Positions 8,732 to 16,541 of a stretch of DNA of 64,000 nucleotides are shown piece by piece. The DNA is taken from NCBI GenBank assembly GCA_043721195.1, contig JAYSRF010000194.1:1-64000 (forward strand). Direction: 5' to 3'. The position numbers and the translations under genes were made by a program. The first letter of the stretch is position 1; the number at the start of each line of letters is the position of its first letter. This stretch comes from Fluviicola sp043721195 (GTDB taxonomy: Bacteria > Bacteroidota > Bacteroidia > Flavobacteriales_D > Crocinitomicaceae). Under the pieces are notes generated by a model. That model was not told the DNA's origin. It was given only the letters and a program-made list of their open reading frames with translations, and made no database searches.

Positions 8732-8749
8732 GGGCAAAGTTAATGATTC
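8732..8749 (-). promoter_or_regulatory. Promoter-proximal element of mtnA (-7 box TAACTTTG)
   Basis: The plus-strand 18-mer GGGCAAAGTTAATGATTC is identical to that upstream of mtnC at 9493-9510. Read on the minus strand it contains TAACTTTGCCC, fitting the Bacteroidetes -7 consensus TAnnTTTG. I see no clear TTG -33 element at 17-23 bases upstream. Confidence 0.55.
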
Positions 8750-8792
8750 TAGTAGATGCAGAGTTAAGTCAACATGAATGGGGTAATACTAT

Positions 8793-9491
8793 TTACCTCA
8801 GTTCGATTATTTCATTAAAACTTCCAACTGTTCTTTCCCAAGAACCAACCGTTCCAGGTCGAACCAATTGGATTGTTTGATAGCCTGCCTCTTGTGCCGC
8901 AACAAGTTCTTCCACAATATCACTTAAAAACAAGGTGTTTTCTGGTGCAATCGCTAGCACTTTTGAAATAGCTGAATATGTCGCTGTTTCGCGTTTACCA
9001 CCCGTTTTTGTATCGAAGTAGGCAGAGAATAGGGGGGTTAAATCACCTGCTACACTGTACCCGAAAATGAGTTTTTGCGCAGCTACTGATCCCGATGAAA
9101 AAACACCTAATCCAATGCCTTTTTCGTGCCAATTGCGCATTGCTGGAGCAACATCTTCGTAAACATGTCCTTTGAGCGATCCATCTTTGTAACCTTGTTC
9201 CCACAAAATTCCTTGAAGTGTTTTTAGAGGGGTTATTTTTCGGTCTTCCACACTCCAGCGATAAAGCGTTTCGATGATTGCTTCTTCAGAATCTACAATC
9301 ATTCCATCTTCCGATTTCGCCAAAGTGATTGTTTCTTCAAATGCAGCAACAACAATTGGTTGTTCTTTCATTGTAAGCAAGTTGCGAATATTCGTCCTGA
9401 AATAGGGGAATAATTCTTCGGCTACAAATGAAATAGAGGAAGTTGTTCCTTCAATATCGGTCAAAATAAATTGAACTGGTGCACTTATCAT
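8793..9491 (-). CDS. mtnC: Acireductone synthase (enolase-phosphatase E1)
   Basis: Bifunctional HAD-family enzyme that enolises and dephosphorylates 2,3-diketo-5-methylthiopentyl-1-phosphate to acireductone in methionine salvage. 232 residues. The HAD motif I is FILTDIEGTTSSISFV with Asp12 and Glu14, the EGT variant characteristic of E1. Motif II is VFSSGSVAAQKLIF, and the LFLSDIVEELVAAQEAG segment is the HAD metal-binding end. It is one gene upstream of mtnA, 75 bases apart. A TAACTTTG box ends four bases before its ATG, implying an extremely short leader. Confidence 0.95.
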   Translation of the reverse strand: MISAPVQFILTDIEGTTSSISFVAEELFPYFRTNIRNLLTMKEQPIVVAAFEETITLAKSEDGMIVDSEEAIIETLYRWSVEDRKITPLKTLQGILWEQGYKDGSLKGHVYEDVAPAMRNWHEKGIGLGVFSSGSVAAQKLIFGYSVAGDLTPLFSAYFDTKTGGKRETATYSAISKVLAIAPENTLFLSDIVEELVAAQEAGYQTIQLVRPGTVGSWERTVGSFNEIIELR

Positions 9492-9492
9492 G

Positions 9493-9510
9493 GGGCAAAG
9501 TTAATGATTC
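9493..9510 (-). promoter_or_regulatory. Promoter-proximal element of mtnC (-7 box TAACTTTG)
   Basis: Identical 18-mer to that upstream of mtnA. On the minus strand TAACTTTGCCCC directly abuts the mtnC ATG (9489-9491), so the transcript would be leaderless or nearly so. No convincing -33 TTG is visible. Confidence 0.55.
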
Positions 9511-9567
9511 AATTTGGAAGGTAAGGAGATAAATGGGGATGGAAACTGCAAAAAATCTGGTCTTGTG

Positions 9568-9589
9568 GGCTCGTGATTCATTACGAGCC
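9568..9589. repeat. GGCTCGT hairpin, copy 1
   Basis: GGCTCGT and ACGAGCC arms flank an eight-base loop. It is one of three related hairpins between mtnC and the T9SS type B gene. Copy 1 is weaker than copy 2 and lacks an adjacent T run. Confidence 0.6.
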
Positions 9590-9618
9590 AAGCAAATCAT
9601 ATCATATCATAGATAACC

Positions 9619-9647
9619 AAAAAAAGGCTCGTGATAAATCACGAGCC
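9619..9647 (-). terminator. Rho-independent terminator of the T9SS type B gene
   Basis: A ten-pair stem GGCTCGTGAT/ATCACGAGCC (9626-9647) with a two-base loop is followed, on the minus strand, by seven T residues (plus-strand A run 9619-9625). It lies about 60 bases after the stop codon of the gene at 9706-11397 and separates it from mtnC. Confidence 0.8.
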
Positions 9648-9674
9648 AACCAGAAGATAAACCCTTATAATGTA

Positions 9675-9696
9675 GATTCCTGATGAATCAAGAGCC
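9675..9696. repeat. Degenerate third copy of the GGCTCGTGAT hairpin
   Basis: The TGAT..ATCA core and GAGCC end are shared with the copy at 9626-9647, but the left arm has mismatches (GATTCC for GGCTCG). It appears to be a decayed duplicate of the terminator hairpin. Confidence 0.45.
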
Positions 9697-9705
9697 AACA
9701 ATTAA

Positions 9706-11397
9706 TTAGCGAAGCAATTGAAAAAATCCAGAATAGAAACCCGTTTCGTATTTAAGACCATTCGGATACAATTTATAGAAGTAAACTCCTTCGGTTAAAT
9801 TACCCCCATTCCAATCATTTTTATAACCTGTTGTTTCATAAACAATATTCCCCCAGCGATTGAGAATGACCAATTCTGAATTCGGATAATCGTCAATGTT
9901 TCGAATGATAAAAAGATCATTTGTACCATCATTATCAGGGGTAAACACATTTGGAATGCTAATTAAACATTCAACGTAAACTTCTTCAAAAGAAGAGCCA
10001 ACTGCATTTCCACACACATCTCCAACGGCTAATTGAAATACCGTAGATTCTGTAGGTGCAACGGTTATGCTAGGTTGACCTTGTTGTGCACCAAAATTAT
10101 AGGAAGGCGTTGCAAGCCAAACATACGTATAACCAAATGGAATGCCACCACTCACGGTTGAAGTAAACACATGTGATTCGGATAAGGGAGCTTCTGTACA
10201 AAGCGTGTCACCCGCATTGATCGAAACGGTCATTGGATCAACATTTAGAATCTCGATTGTTGGACCACCACATGCATCCGTATTATCAATCAGAATTTCA
10301 ACAAATTCAGAAGTTGCACCATTATCATCATTTACGTACGGATTTAACCAAATCGTATCTGTCAAGGCGCCAGCATCAAATGTAATTGTAGTTGGAATTA
10401 ACTCATAATCATCCCCATTTGTAGCATCGCCTTGAATGAGTAGATTCACTGTGCCATTTGTATTTACATCGCTACGCGTCACCACATAATAAGCATTTCC
10501 ACAGCCTTCATACGTACTTTCCACATTTGCTACGATACTCAGTCCACTTGAATTAAAACTATTCGCTTCCAAAAATACACCTGAATCCCAAGCAGCATCT
10601 CCAGCATCTCCAATTGCTAATTTGATGTGATAGGTTTCACCACAAACAACAGCCGCAACAGCAGTAAGAACCACTGTTCTTCCATCGTATTCATAATCTG
10701 TTCCGTTATTCTCTCCTGCATAAAAAACGCTATAGCTAGCCCAGAGTGGATCAGCATTCGCACATTCAGTTGGATCGCCGCCACCTGCTAATCCAGAATT
10801 GACAGTATTGATAGAAACTGGTGTATTGGTAAATGTTCCAGGATTTGCTGGATCAGGAATTAAAGCAAGGTTTTTTGCCACGTAAGCTGCACCATTTGGA
10901 TTGGTTCCTGTTAGAAAGAAACCAAACGCATCATTTACTGTACTACAAACAAATTCAGGGTATTCTTCAGAAGCAAATACATACCTAAAAGAAATGGTAT
11001 CGCCAGAAGGAATGAAGTCAAACTCAATGATTGATTCATCAAAAATTTGATTCGCTGTGATGGATTGTAAATCGGGATCAACACCCATTGCACCTAAACC
11101 ACCAAGTGTGGAGCCACCACCAATATTGGGTTGTGCAGCTAATTGAATATCACCACTCCCCATGATAAAACCACTTGCCAAACCAATTGCTGAATTGACA
11201 TCATTGAATGAACCAACACTTTCTTGCACTAGATTCCCTGGGATTCCATTGTATTGAATGTTGGTTACTGTGACACCATTTCCAAGCAAGACATTTTGAA
11301 CATATTGCTCTACAGTCAAGTTATTCGTAACCGTTACTTGTGCATACCCGGCAATTGAAATGAATGGAAAAACGATGAGGAAAATACACTTTTTCAT
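9706..11397 (-). CDS. T9SS type B secreted protein with choice-of-anchor L domain
   Basis: 563 residues with a Sec signal peptide ending near AGYAQV. Residues about 22-280 match the choice-of-anchor L domain (NNLTVEQYVQNVLLGNGVTV, VFASEEYPEFVCSTVNDAFG). The last 85 residues are the gliding-motility-associated C-terminal domain (IPNVFTPDNDGTNDLF, ILNRWGNIVYET), a T9SS type B sorting signal, predicting surface display or release, usually with a cognate SprF-like partner. No SprF-like gene adjoins it. It splits mtnC from mtnD and has its own terminator, so it is an interloper in the methionine salvage region. Confidence 0.9.
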   Translation of the reverse strand: MKKCIFLIVFPFISIAGYAQVTVTNNLTVEQYVQNVLLGNGVTVTNIQYNGIPGNLVQESVGSFNDVNSAIGLASGFIMGSGDIQLAAQPNIGGGSTLGGLGAMGVDPDLQSITANQIFDESIIEFDFIPSGDTISFRYVFASEEYPEFVCSTVNDAFGFFLTGTNPNGAAYVAKNLALIPDPANPGTFTNTPVSINTVNSGLAGGGDPTECANADPLWASYSVFYAGENNGTDYEYDGRTVVLTAVAAVVCGETYHIKLAIGDAGDAAWDSGVFLEANSFNSSGLSIVANVESTYEGCGNAYYVVTRSDVNTNGTVNLLIQGDATNGDDYELIPTTITFDAGALTDTIWLNPYVNDDNGATSEFVEILIDNTDACGGPTIEILNVDPMTVSINAGDTLCTEAPLSESHVFTSTVSGGIPFGYTYVWLATPSYNFGAQQGQPSITVAPTESTVFQLAVGDVCGNAVGSSFEEVYVECLISIPNVFTPDNDGTNDLFIIRNIDDYPNSELVILNRWGNIVYETTGYKNDWNGGNLTEGVYFYKLYPNGLKYETGFYSGFFQLLR

Positions 11398-11690
11398 TTT
11401 CTTGAATTATTAAATCGTTGTTTGTAAAAGAAAAATCTTGTGTAGTAGCAAATGAAAGACGTCTCAATTGTAAAAAAGTTGCAAATGAAAAAATATATTT
11501 TGAAATTATTTAAACTTAATTCACACCATGAATTCCCGAAAAGTTAATCCCAAAAGCCAGAAATAATATTTGAGAAAGAAACTTGAAAATCCAACGTTGA
11601 TCAACAACAGCGTTTCACCATTATCCCACGTTAAAAAAGATAACCAATGAATGTAAGTGTTGCGGTAACAACTGTTTAAAATTAAGAATT

Positions 11691-11768
11691 ATGAAAGATT
11701 TGTTTTATCATGAACATACAGACGCCGGCTATTTAGAGTCTGATTACGAGTTCACTAACTTCTTTTAG
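11691..11768 (+). CDS. Possible 25-residue small ORF
   Basis: An ATG frame gives an acidic, aromatic-rich peptide beginning MKDLFYHEHTDAGYLES and ending in FTNFF. It overlaps the 3' end of mtnD by 14 bases on the opposite strand. No homology is recognised, no ribosome site is expected in this group, and chance is possible. It sits in an otherwise empty 357-base gap. Confidence 0.2.
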   Translation: MKDLFYHEHTDAGYLESDYEFTNFF

Positions 11769-12300
11769 GAGTTACAAAAGATTGAAATCGTTCTTCAATT
11801 TTGGATTCAGTATAGACAGGTACCCAACCACTCATATCAATAAAAATTCGAATTGCTTTTACGAACGGATTACTCTCTCCAGCATCAAACCAGTGTTTTG
11901 TTCCAGCTGGAACGGAAATCAAATCCCCTTTTTCACACAAAACATTGAAGACTTCTCCATTCTCTAAATGAAACCAGAAAATCCCTTGACCATCTACGAA
12001 AAATCGAATTTCATCTTCTGAGTGAGTATGCTCCGATAAAAATTTAGCTCGAATTGCTGGATAATTTTCTGTTAGATGATTAATCGTAATCACGTCCGCA
12101 GTTTGATAACCACCTGCTTTCATAAATGGGTTAAGGTCTGTTGAGTAAGCAGCTAATATTTCATCTGGTGTAGCTGCATCTGAAAACACGACACTTGCCT
12201 CCCACTGATCAAAGAATACGTTTCGTGCGTTCAAAAATGCACGAATAATCGAAGGATTATGTTCCGTATACTGCTCCTCTGGAATAGATAGAATTGCCAT
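11755..12300 (-). CDS. mtnD: Acireductone dioxygenase (cupin)
   Basis: Uses O2 to cleave acireductone to the 2-keto precursor of methionine plus formate (Fe form), or off-pathway products (Ni form). 181 residues, as expected. The metal ligands are visible as His91, His93, Glu97 in EHTHSEDEIRFF and His136 in VPAGTKHWFDAG. It is the third mtn gene on this strand and lies downstream of the pirin gene (a second cupin), separated by 165 bases. The metal used in vivo cannot be inferred from sequence. Confidence 0.96.
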   Translation of the reverse strand: MAILSIPEEQYTEHNPSIIRAFLNARNVFFDQWEASVVFSDAATPDEILAAYSTDLNPFMKAGGYQTADVITINHLTENYPAIRAKFLSEHTHSEDEIRFFVDGQGIFWFHLENGEVFNVLCEKGDLISVPAGTKHWFDAGESNPFVKAIRIFIDMSGWVPVYTESKIEERFQSFVTPKRS

Positions 12301-12465
12301 TTATAGATTTGTTTTTACTGAATTGCACGAAAATAATGATTTTTGAAGAATCCTTTCACAATACAGGATTTTAAAATCACCCTTTCAAAGTCAATTCAAA
12401 ATTCTTCCAAATGAAGGAAACGGAATCTACATTTTTATTGGTGAAGCGTTTTAAGACACACATCC

Positions 12466-13608
12466 TCAATTCGATTTAATTTCCTCCGTTCCGTCTGCAT
12501 GTTTGGCAAAACGAGTTCTAGATCTATCGTGCACATGATCGTATGTAGGCCATGGCCATCCACCAAATTGTGTGTCGTGATAATCTTGAAAAGCCTGATT
12601 GATCTCTTCCTTGGTATTCATGACAAAAGGACCATATTGCATCACTTGTTCACCAATTGGTTTACCCTGTAATATAAAAATACTTGCTGGTTTTTCCCCA
12701 CAAGTGAATGTAACTTCTTGGTCGGCGAGTAATTCAATACCTGAATAGGAAGAAATTGTTTGATCGACAACTTTCAGGGTATCTCCCTCATAAAAATAAA
12801 TCGTACGATTGACTCCTGCACTTGCTTTCGGTAAATTCATTGTTGCACCAGGTTCCATTTTAATGTTGACAATCAGCACTTCATTGTCGCTTGCTGCAGC
12901 CCAAGAATTAGGTGGCGGATTCGTAGCAGTCGATTCACCCCAATTACCAGCAATCAATTCAATCGTTGACGTTTTATCCGATTCATCTTTCAACACAATA
13001 TTCGGAATGGCTTCTTTCCACAACATTTTAAAATGTGGTTCAACCATTTTATCTTTTTTAGGTAAGTTAAGCCACACTTGAAACAATTCCATTGGGTTTT
13101 CTTCTTCTTGGGAAAGCAGCGGAAACATTTCAGCATGTTGTACACCTTTTCCAGCTGTCATCCATTGCACATCTCCATCACCGTATCTTCCGGCAGCTCC
13201 CAATGAATCAGAATGATCAACCATTCCCTTGCGCACAACAGTGATGGTTTCAAAACCACGATGAGGATGCCCAGGAAATCCAGGAACAGTTTTACCATGA
13301 TACATTCTAAAACCATCTTTAATGATAAAATCATCGCCCATGTGACGACCAGTAAAATGGCTTTCAGCTGGTCCCATTTGTTCATTTCCTCTTGGGAAAA
13401 AATCTTCATGATGTACACAAAATAAAAAAGGATCTTGCGTTTCCCATTGAAAACCGAGCGGTTTTATCTGCTTAATTGGATGTATCACGTTTTTGTCTGT
13501 TGATTCGTTACTTTTTGACGCAGCTGTTAACCATGGTAATGCAAAAATAGCACCCGAGGCTAAAGATAATCGTTCAATAAAAGTTCTACGATCTTGTTTG
13601 GAGCTCAT
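12466..13608 (-). CDS. Pirin family protein with a twin-arginine-like N-terminus
   Basis: 380 residues, longer than typical pirins (about 230-300). Residues 1-30 look like a Tat signal: RRTFIERL followed by a hydrophobic stretch ending in PWLTAASK. The pirin N-cupin follows, with the metal-site motif GHPHRGFETITVV near residue 105 and MTAGKGVQHAEMFP. The C-cupin ends in the usual PIGEQVMQYGPFVMNT. Pirins are bicupin metalloproteins, some with quercetinase activity; periplasmic export would be unusual. Its position between mtnB and mtnD suggests co-regulation. A perfect palindrome lies 15 bases upstream. Confidence 0.85.
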   Translation of the reverse strand: MSSKQDRRTFIERLSLASGAIFALPWLTAASKSNESTDKNVIHPIKQIKPLGFQWETQDPFLFCVHHEDFFPRGNEQMGPAESHFTGRHMGDDFIIKDGFRMYHGKTVPGFPGHPHRGFETITVVRKGMVDHSDSLGAAGRYGDGDVQWMTAGKGVQHAEMFPLLSQEEENPMELFQVWLNLPKKDKMVEPHFKMLWKEAIPNIVLKDESDKTSTIELIAGNWGESTATNPPPNSWAAASDNEVLIVNIKMEPGATMNLPKASAGVNRTIYFYEGDTLKVVDQTISSYSGIELLADQEVTFTCGEKPASIFILQGKPIGEQVMQYGPFVMNTKEEINQAFQDYHDTQFGGWPWPTYDHVHDRSRTRFAKHADGTEEIKSN

Positions 13609-13622
13609 ACCATTACAATTTA

Positions 13623-13636
13623 GTTACCATGGTAAC
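13623..13636. promoter_or_regulatory. Operator-like palindrome GTTACCATGGTAAC upstream of pirin gene
   Basis: A perfect 14-bp dyad centred about 21 bases upstream of the pirin ATG, where a repressor or activator could bind. Its TACCATGGTA core occurs again upstream of the YceI-fusion gene (60815-60824) and inside the CpsB-like gene (61116-61125). Confidence 0.5.
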
Positions 13637-13715
13637 AAATTTAATGAAAAATTTGATATCAGGATGATTTTGACTTTATGACTTCTTATTGGGGCTAAGA
13701 ATCAACGCTATCAGA

Positions 13716-13842
13716 TTGAAAATGTAAAATGTAAAATGTAAAATTATCAATGTGGAAATTATCAATACGGAAATTATCAATTTTACTGGAAATCTATTTC
13801 AAGAGATAATTCCATTTTCAATTTTACATTTTACATTTTCAA
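13716..13842. repeat. Inverted-repeat element downstream of mtnB
   Basis: A perfect 22-bp inverted repeat: left arm 13716-13737 (begins TTGAAAATGTAAAATG), right arm 13821-13842. The 83-bp interior contains three direct copies of AATTATCAAT separated by about 16 bases. The right arm abuts the mtnB stop codon, so it could act as a transcription end on either strand. A related stretch occurs at 31090-31112 upstream of ribF. Confidence 0.65.
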
Positions 13843-14448
13843 TTACCTCAACTTCCACTCCACTTCCAACAAATATTCGGTTGTTTCTAAATGCCGCTTC
13901 GCTTCGAAAAGATTTTTCCCCCAAGCATACGTTCCGTGTTTGCGCATGATAAAAGCTGGAATCGTTAAGCATGAATGGTCTTGCTTCAATCTTTGAGAAA
14001 AGGCAACCATATCTTGTGAGTTATCAAAAATGGGGCATTCAACCACTGTTTCGTGCGTTTTTATTCCTTCATAACCTTTCAATACCTCATAGCCTTCAAA
14101 AGAAACGGAATCGGATTGAACAGCTGAATGTAACACACTGTAAACAGAATGACTGTGAACAATACAATTTGTTTCAGGAAACAACTCATAGATTGCGCAG
14201 TGAATTAAGGTTTCTGCAGAAGGTCGTAAATGCTCAAAGCCTGGTTTTGCAACACCTTGTAAATCGACTTCCATGAAATCATTTTCTGTGAAAAGCGATT
14301 TGTCTATTCCAGAACAAGAAACATAAATGGTATTCGGGTCTTCTGTGCGAAATGAATAATTCGTTGATGTAGCTGGCGACCATCCTTTTGCATGATAAGC
14401 ACGGATTGTTTGTGCTAACGCTATTTTCGATTCAGCAACTTTCGTCAT
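13843..14448 (-). CDS. mtnB: Methylthioribulose-1-phosphate dehydratase
   Basis: Dehydrates the MtnA product in methionine salvage. 201 residues of the class II aldolase/adducin fold. Zinc ligands fit His98 and His100 (IVHSHSVYS) and His171 (RKHGTYAWG), with Glu79 in PSAETLIH as the likely acid/base. The SGIDKSLFTENDFM segment is typical of MtnB rather than fuculose aldolase. Its start is two bases from the end of pyrF, so it is probably co-transcribed with pyrF from the TATTTTTG promoter upstream of that gene. Together with mtnA, mtnC and mtnD it completes the four middle steps of the pathway. Confidence 0.93.
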   Translation of the reverse strand: MTKVAESKIALAQTIRAYHAKGWSPATSTNYSFRTEDPNTIYVSCSGIDKSLFTENDFMEVDLQGVAKPGFEHLRPSAETLIHCAIYELFPETNCIVHSHSVYSVLHSAVQSDSVSFEGYEVLKGYEGIKTHETVVECPIFDNSQDMVAFSQRLKQDHSCLTIPAFIMRKHGTYAWGKNLFEAKRHLETTEYLLEVEWKLR

Positions 14449-14449
14449 T

Positions 14450-15268
14450 TCAAAATGCTTTTGCGACTAAAATCTGATGCATTTGCTCTTGCAAGGCTTT
14501 TGCCTCTTCTCCAGCTTTTTCAGCGAAATCAGTTCCATTTGACGCATAAATTACCGAACGGGAAGCATTCACAAGCAAACCACAATCTGCATTCCAGCCA
14601 TAATTTGCAACATCTTCCAAACTTCCACCTTGCGCTCCAACTCCAGGAACTAAAAAGAAATGATCTGGAACCAATTTACGAACTTCACCAATTCCTTCTG
14701 CACGTGTTGCTCCAACAACATACATTAAGTTGGAAGAATCTCCCCATTTAGCAGATTTCTTTAATACCTTCTTGTACAATTCTTCGCCATGAACATCTGT
14801 CATAAACTGGAAATCAAGTGCGCCTTTATTGGATGTCAATGCGAGCAAAATGACCCATTTGTTGGCATATTCCTGAAACGGTGTTACAGAATCTTCACCC
14901 ATGTAGGGAGCAACAGTTACTGCATCACAATTGAGGTATTCGAAAAAAGTTTTGGCGTATTGAGCTGACGTATTTCCAATATCTCCACGTTTGGCATCTG
15001 CAATGATAAAGCAGTTTTTCGGAATATAATCAATGGTTTTCTTCAATGATTCCCACCCTTTTGGCCCTAGGCATTCGTAAAATGCAATATTGGGTTTGTA
15101 GGCAACACAATACGGGCTGGTTGCGTCAATAATCGCTTTATTAAAAGCAAAAATAGGATCTTCTTCTTTTAATAAATGGGATGGAATTTTGTCCAAATCA
15201 GTATCCAATCCAACACATAAAAATGATTGCTTGGCTCTGATTTGTGCTACTAATTCTTGCTTTGTCAT
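14450..15268 (-). CDS. pyrF: Orotidine 5'-phosphate decarboxylase (type 2)
   Basis: Last step of UMP synthesis: decarboxylation of OMP. 272 residues, the length of the long (type 2) PyrF group common in Bacteroidetes and Actinobacteria. The catalytic Asp-Lys-Asp cluster is in IIADAKRGDIGNTSAQYAKT (residues 88-107). N-terminal FLCVGLDTDLDKIP and C-terminal FLVPGVGAQGG are also diagnostic. In many Bacteroidetes it lies with purM and prfA; here three membrane/secreted genes separate them. A TATTTTTG box sits 23 bases upstream of the ATG. Confidence 0.96.
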   Translation of the reverse strand: MTKQELVAQIRAKQSFLCVGLDTDLDKIPSHLLKEEDPIFAFNKAIIDATSPYCVAYKPNIAFYECLGPKGWESLKKTIDYIPKNCFIIADAKRGDIGNTSAQYAKTFFEYLNCDAVTVAPYMGEDSVTPFQEYANKWVILLALTSNKGALDFQFMTDVHGEELYKKVLKKSAKWGDSSNLMYVVGATRAEGIGEVRKLVPDHFFLVPGVGAQGGSLEDVANYGWNADCGLLVNASRSVIYASNGTDFAEKAGEEAKALQEQMHQILVAKAF

Positions 15269-15290
15269 ACAACTATTCTATTCAAGCGGA

Positions 15291-15298
15291 CAAAAATA
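15291..15298 (-). promoter_or_regulatory. pyrF promoter -7 box TATTTTTG
   Basis: On the minus strand TATTTTTG fits TAnnTTTG. A TTG lies 23 bases further upstream (plus-strand CAA near 15322-15324), a little beyond the usual 17-20 spacing. It would drive pyrF-mtnB. Confidence 0.5.
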
Positions 15299-15386
15299 CA
15301 CCGAAAATGCAGAATGACACTCAATAAGTGCCACTCAATGTTAATGATTTAATTCTGAACTGAAATTTATAAACGAACTGAAGTTA

Positions 15387-15701
15387 TTATTTACACTCAG
15401 CAGCTTGTTTATTCCAATCTAGTTGATAAGCTACACGTTCCTTTTCAGTTGCGTTTTCTTTCAACAGGTACTGCTCACATTTTTCTTCAAACAATTCAAG
15501 TTCTGCTTTGAGATCATTTAATTCTGTGGAATCTTTAGTGCGTTGGAGTTCTCCTTTAATATCGAAAATCGCGTTTTTACAATCGCAAAAAGTAAGCTTG
15601 TCTAAATCTACAGGCTCATCAGATGCGTTATCAACAGGTTTAGAAGAACACGAAACCAGTAGACCAACAACTACTGAGCAATAAATCAATTTCTTTTTCA
15701 T
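15387..15701 (-). CDS. Small hypothetical lipoprotein
   Basis: 104 residues with a lipobox LLVSCSS (Cys about 18). The mature part is acidic and helical, with heptad-like spacing (LKAELELFEEKCEQYL) and four further cysteines. No family recognised. It is likely tethered in the periplasmic face of a membrane. It follows the DUF4249 gene on the same strand by 48 bases and may belong to that transcript. Confidence 0.65.
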   Translation of the reverse strand: MKKKLIYCSVVVGLLVSCSSKPVDNASDEPVDLDKLTFCDCKNAIFDIKGELQRTKDSTELNDLKAELELFEEKCEQYLLKENATEKERVAYQLDWNKQAAECK

Positions 15702-15749
15702 AATTCAATTTTACGATGAATGAACAATCAAATTACAAAAAATGATGGA

Positions 15750-16541
15750 TTATTCGGTAATAATAACCGAGGCCGTATGTTTTGATCGAGCAGAAAAATA
15801 CCCCAAACAACCGCCACTAAAATTAGAAGTAGGATTTGCAGGAGTTGCTGTTGCGTTTTGCAATAAGGCAAAGAAATAGTTGTAAACAGGTTGATCTATA
15901 TTATACATATCAATCTTTGCCGTATCTCCTACTCCAAAAGCGCCTTCGTTATCAAAAATAGGTTGTGTCGCTGGCAGCCCATCAATAAATTCATCATCTT
16001 GCAAATAAATTCCTTGTACGCGAACGTCGTTGCGGTACAAATCAAACTGATAGAAATTACGCACTCCAGCTGGATCAATTCGAATGGGAACCAATGCATA
16101 GAAAGGCTCAGCTCCAAATGGAAACTTATTGACTAAAATCGTATCAATCTGAACCAATGCTGGAACCGTACTTGATGCAGCAAATGTTTTTCCATCTGCA
16201 ACTACAGTCAACGAATACGTTCGACCTTCTGCAACAGGATAACCAACCGTTTCATATATTCCATTTCCTACAAAGGTCAATACTTGTGCATTACCTAAAT
16301 CGTCTGTTACAGAAACGACTGCGTTATCTATCGATGGATAAGCTCCTGATTCGCTAAAATTCAATGTTTTGGTTACTGAAACCCGATGAACTGATTCACC
16401 AGCTGTAAAGTTACTTTCAACAACAATTTTAGGGTCTTTACTATTCAAATCGACATCGATTACTTTTGTACATGACACCAAGAACAGTCCTGATAATACA
16501 AAGGTGAAGAGGATGATTTTTTTAACTGTCTTCATAATCAT
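15750..16541 (-). CDS. DUF4249 family lipoprotein
   Basis: 263 residues with a lipoprotein signal (LFLVSCTK). The DUF4249 pattern is clear: DPKIVVESNFTAGESVHRVS, then beta-rich segments with SVTDDLGNAQVL and a small C-terminal GGCLGYFSARS motif. DUF4249 lipoproteins are encoded next to carboxypeptidase-regulatory TonB receptors in Bacteroidetes, as here: the start ATG overlaps the receptor TGA (ATGA at 16538-16541). It is probably a surface or periplasmic accessory of the receptor; substrate unknown. Confidence 0.85.
   Translation of the reverse strand: MIMKTVKKIILFTFVLSGLFLVSCTKVIDVDLNSKDPKIVVESNFTAGESVHRVSVTKTLNFSESGAYPSIDNAVVSVTDDLGNAQVLTFVGNGIYETVGYPVAEGRTYSLTVVADGKTFAASSTVPALVQIDTILVNKFPFGAEPFYALVPIRIDPAGVRNFYQFDLYRNDVRVQGIYLQDDEFIDGLPATQPIFDNEGAFGVGDTAKIDMYNIDQPVYNYFFALLQNATATPANPTSNFSGGCLGYFSARSKHTASVIITE

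Noticed and set aside
13158..13425. Extra open frames on both strands in the pirin gene
   Set aside because: Overlap a clear pirin; no domain in the other frames.
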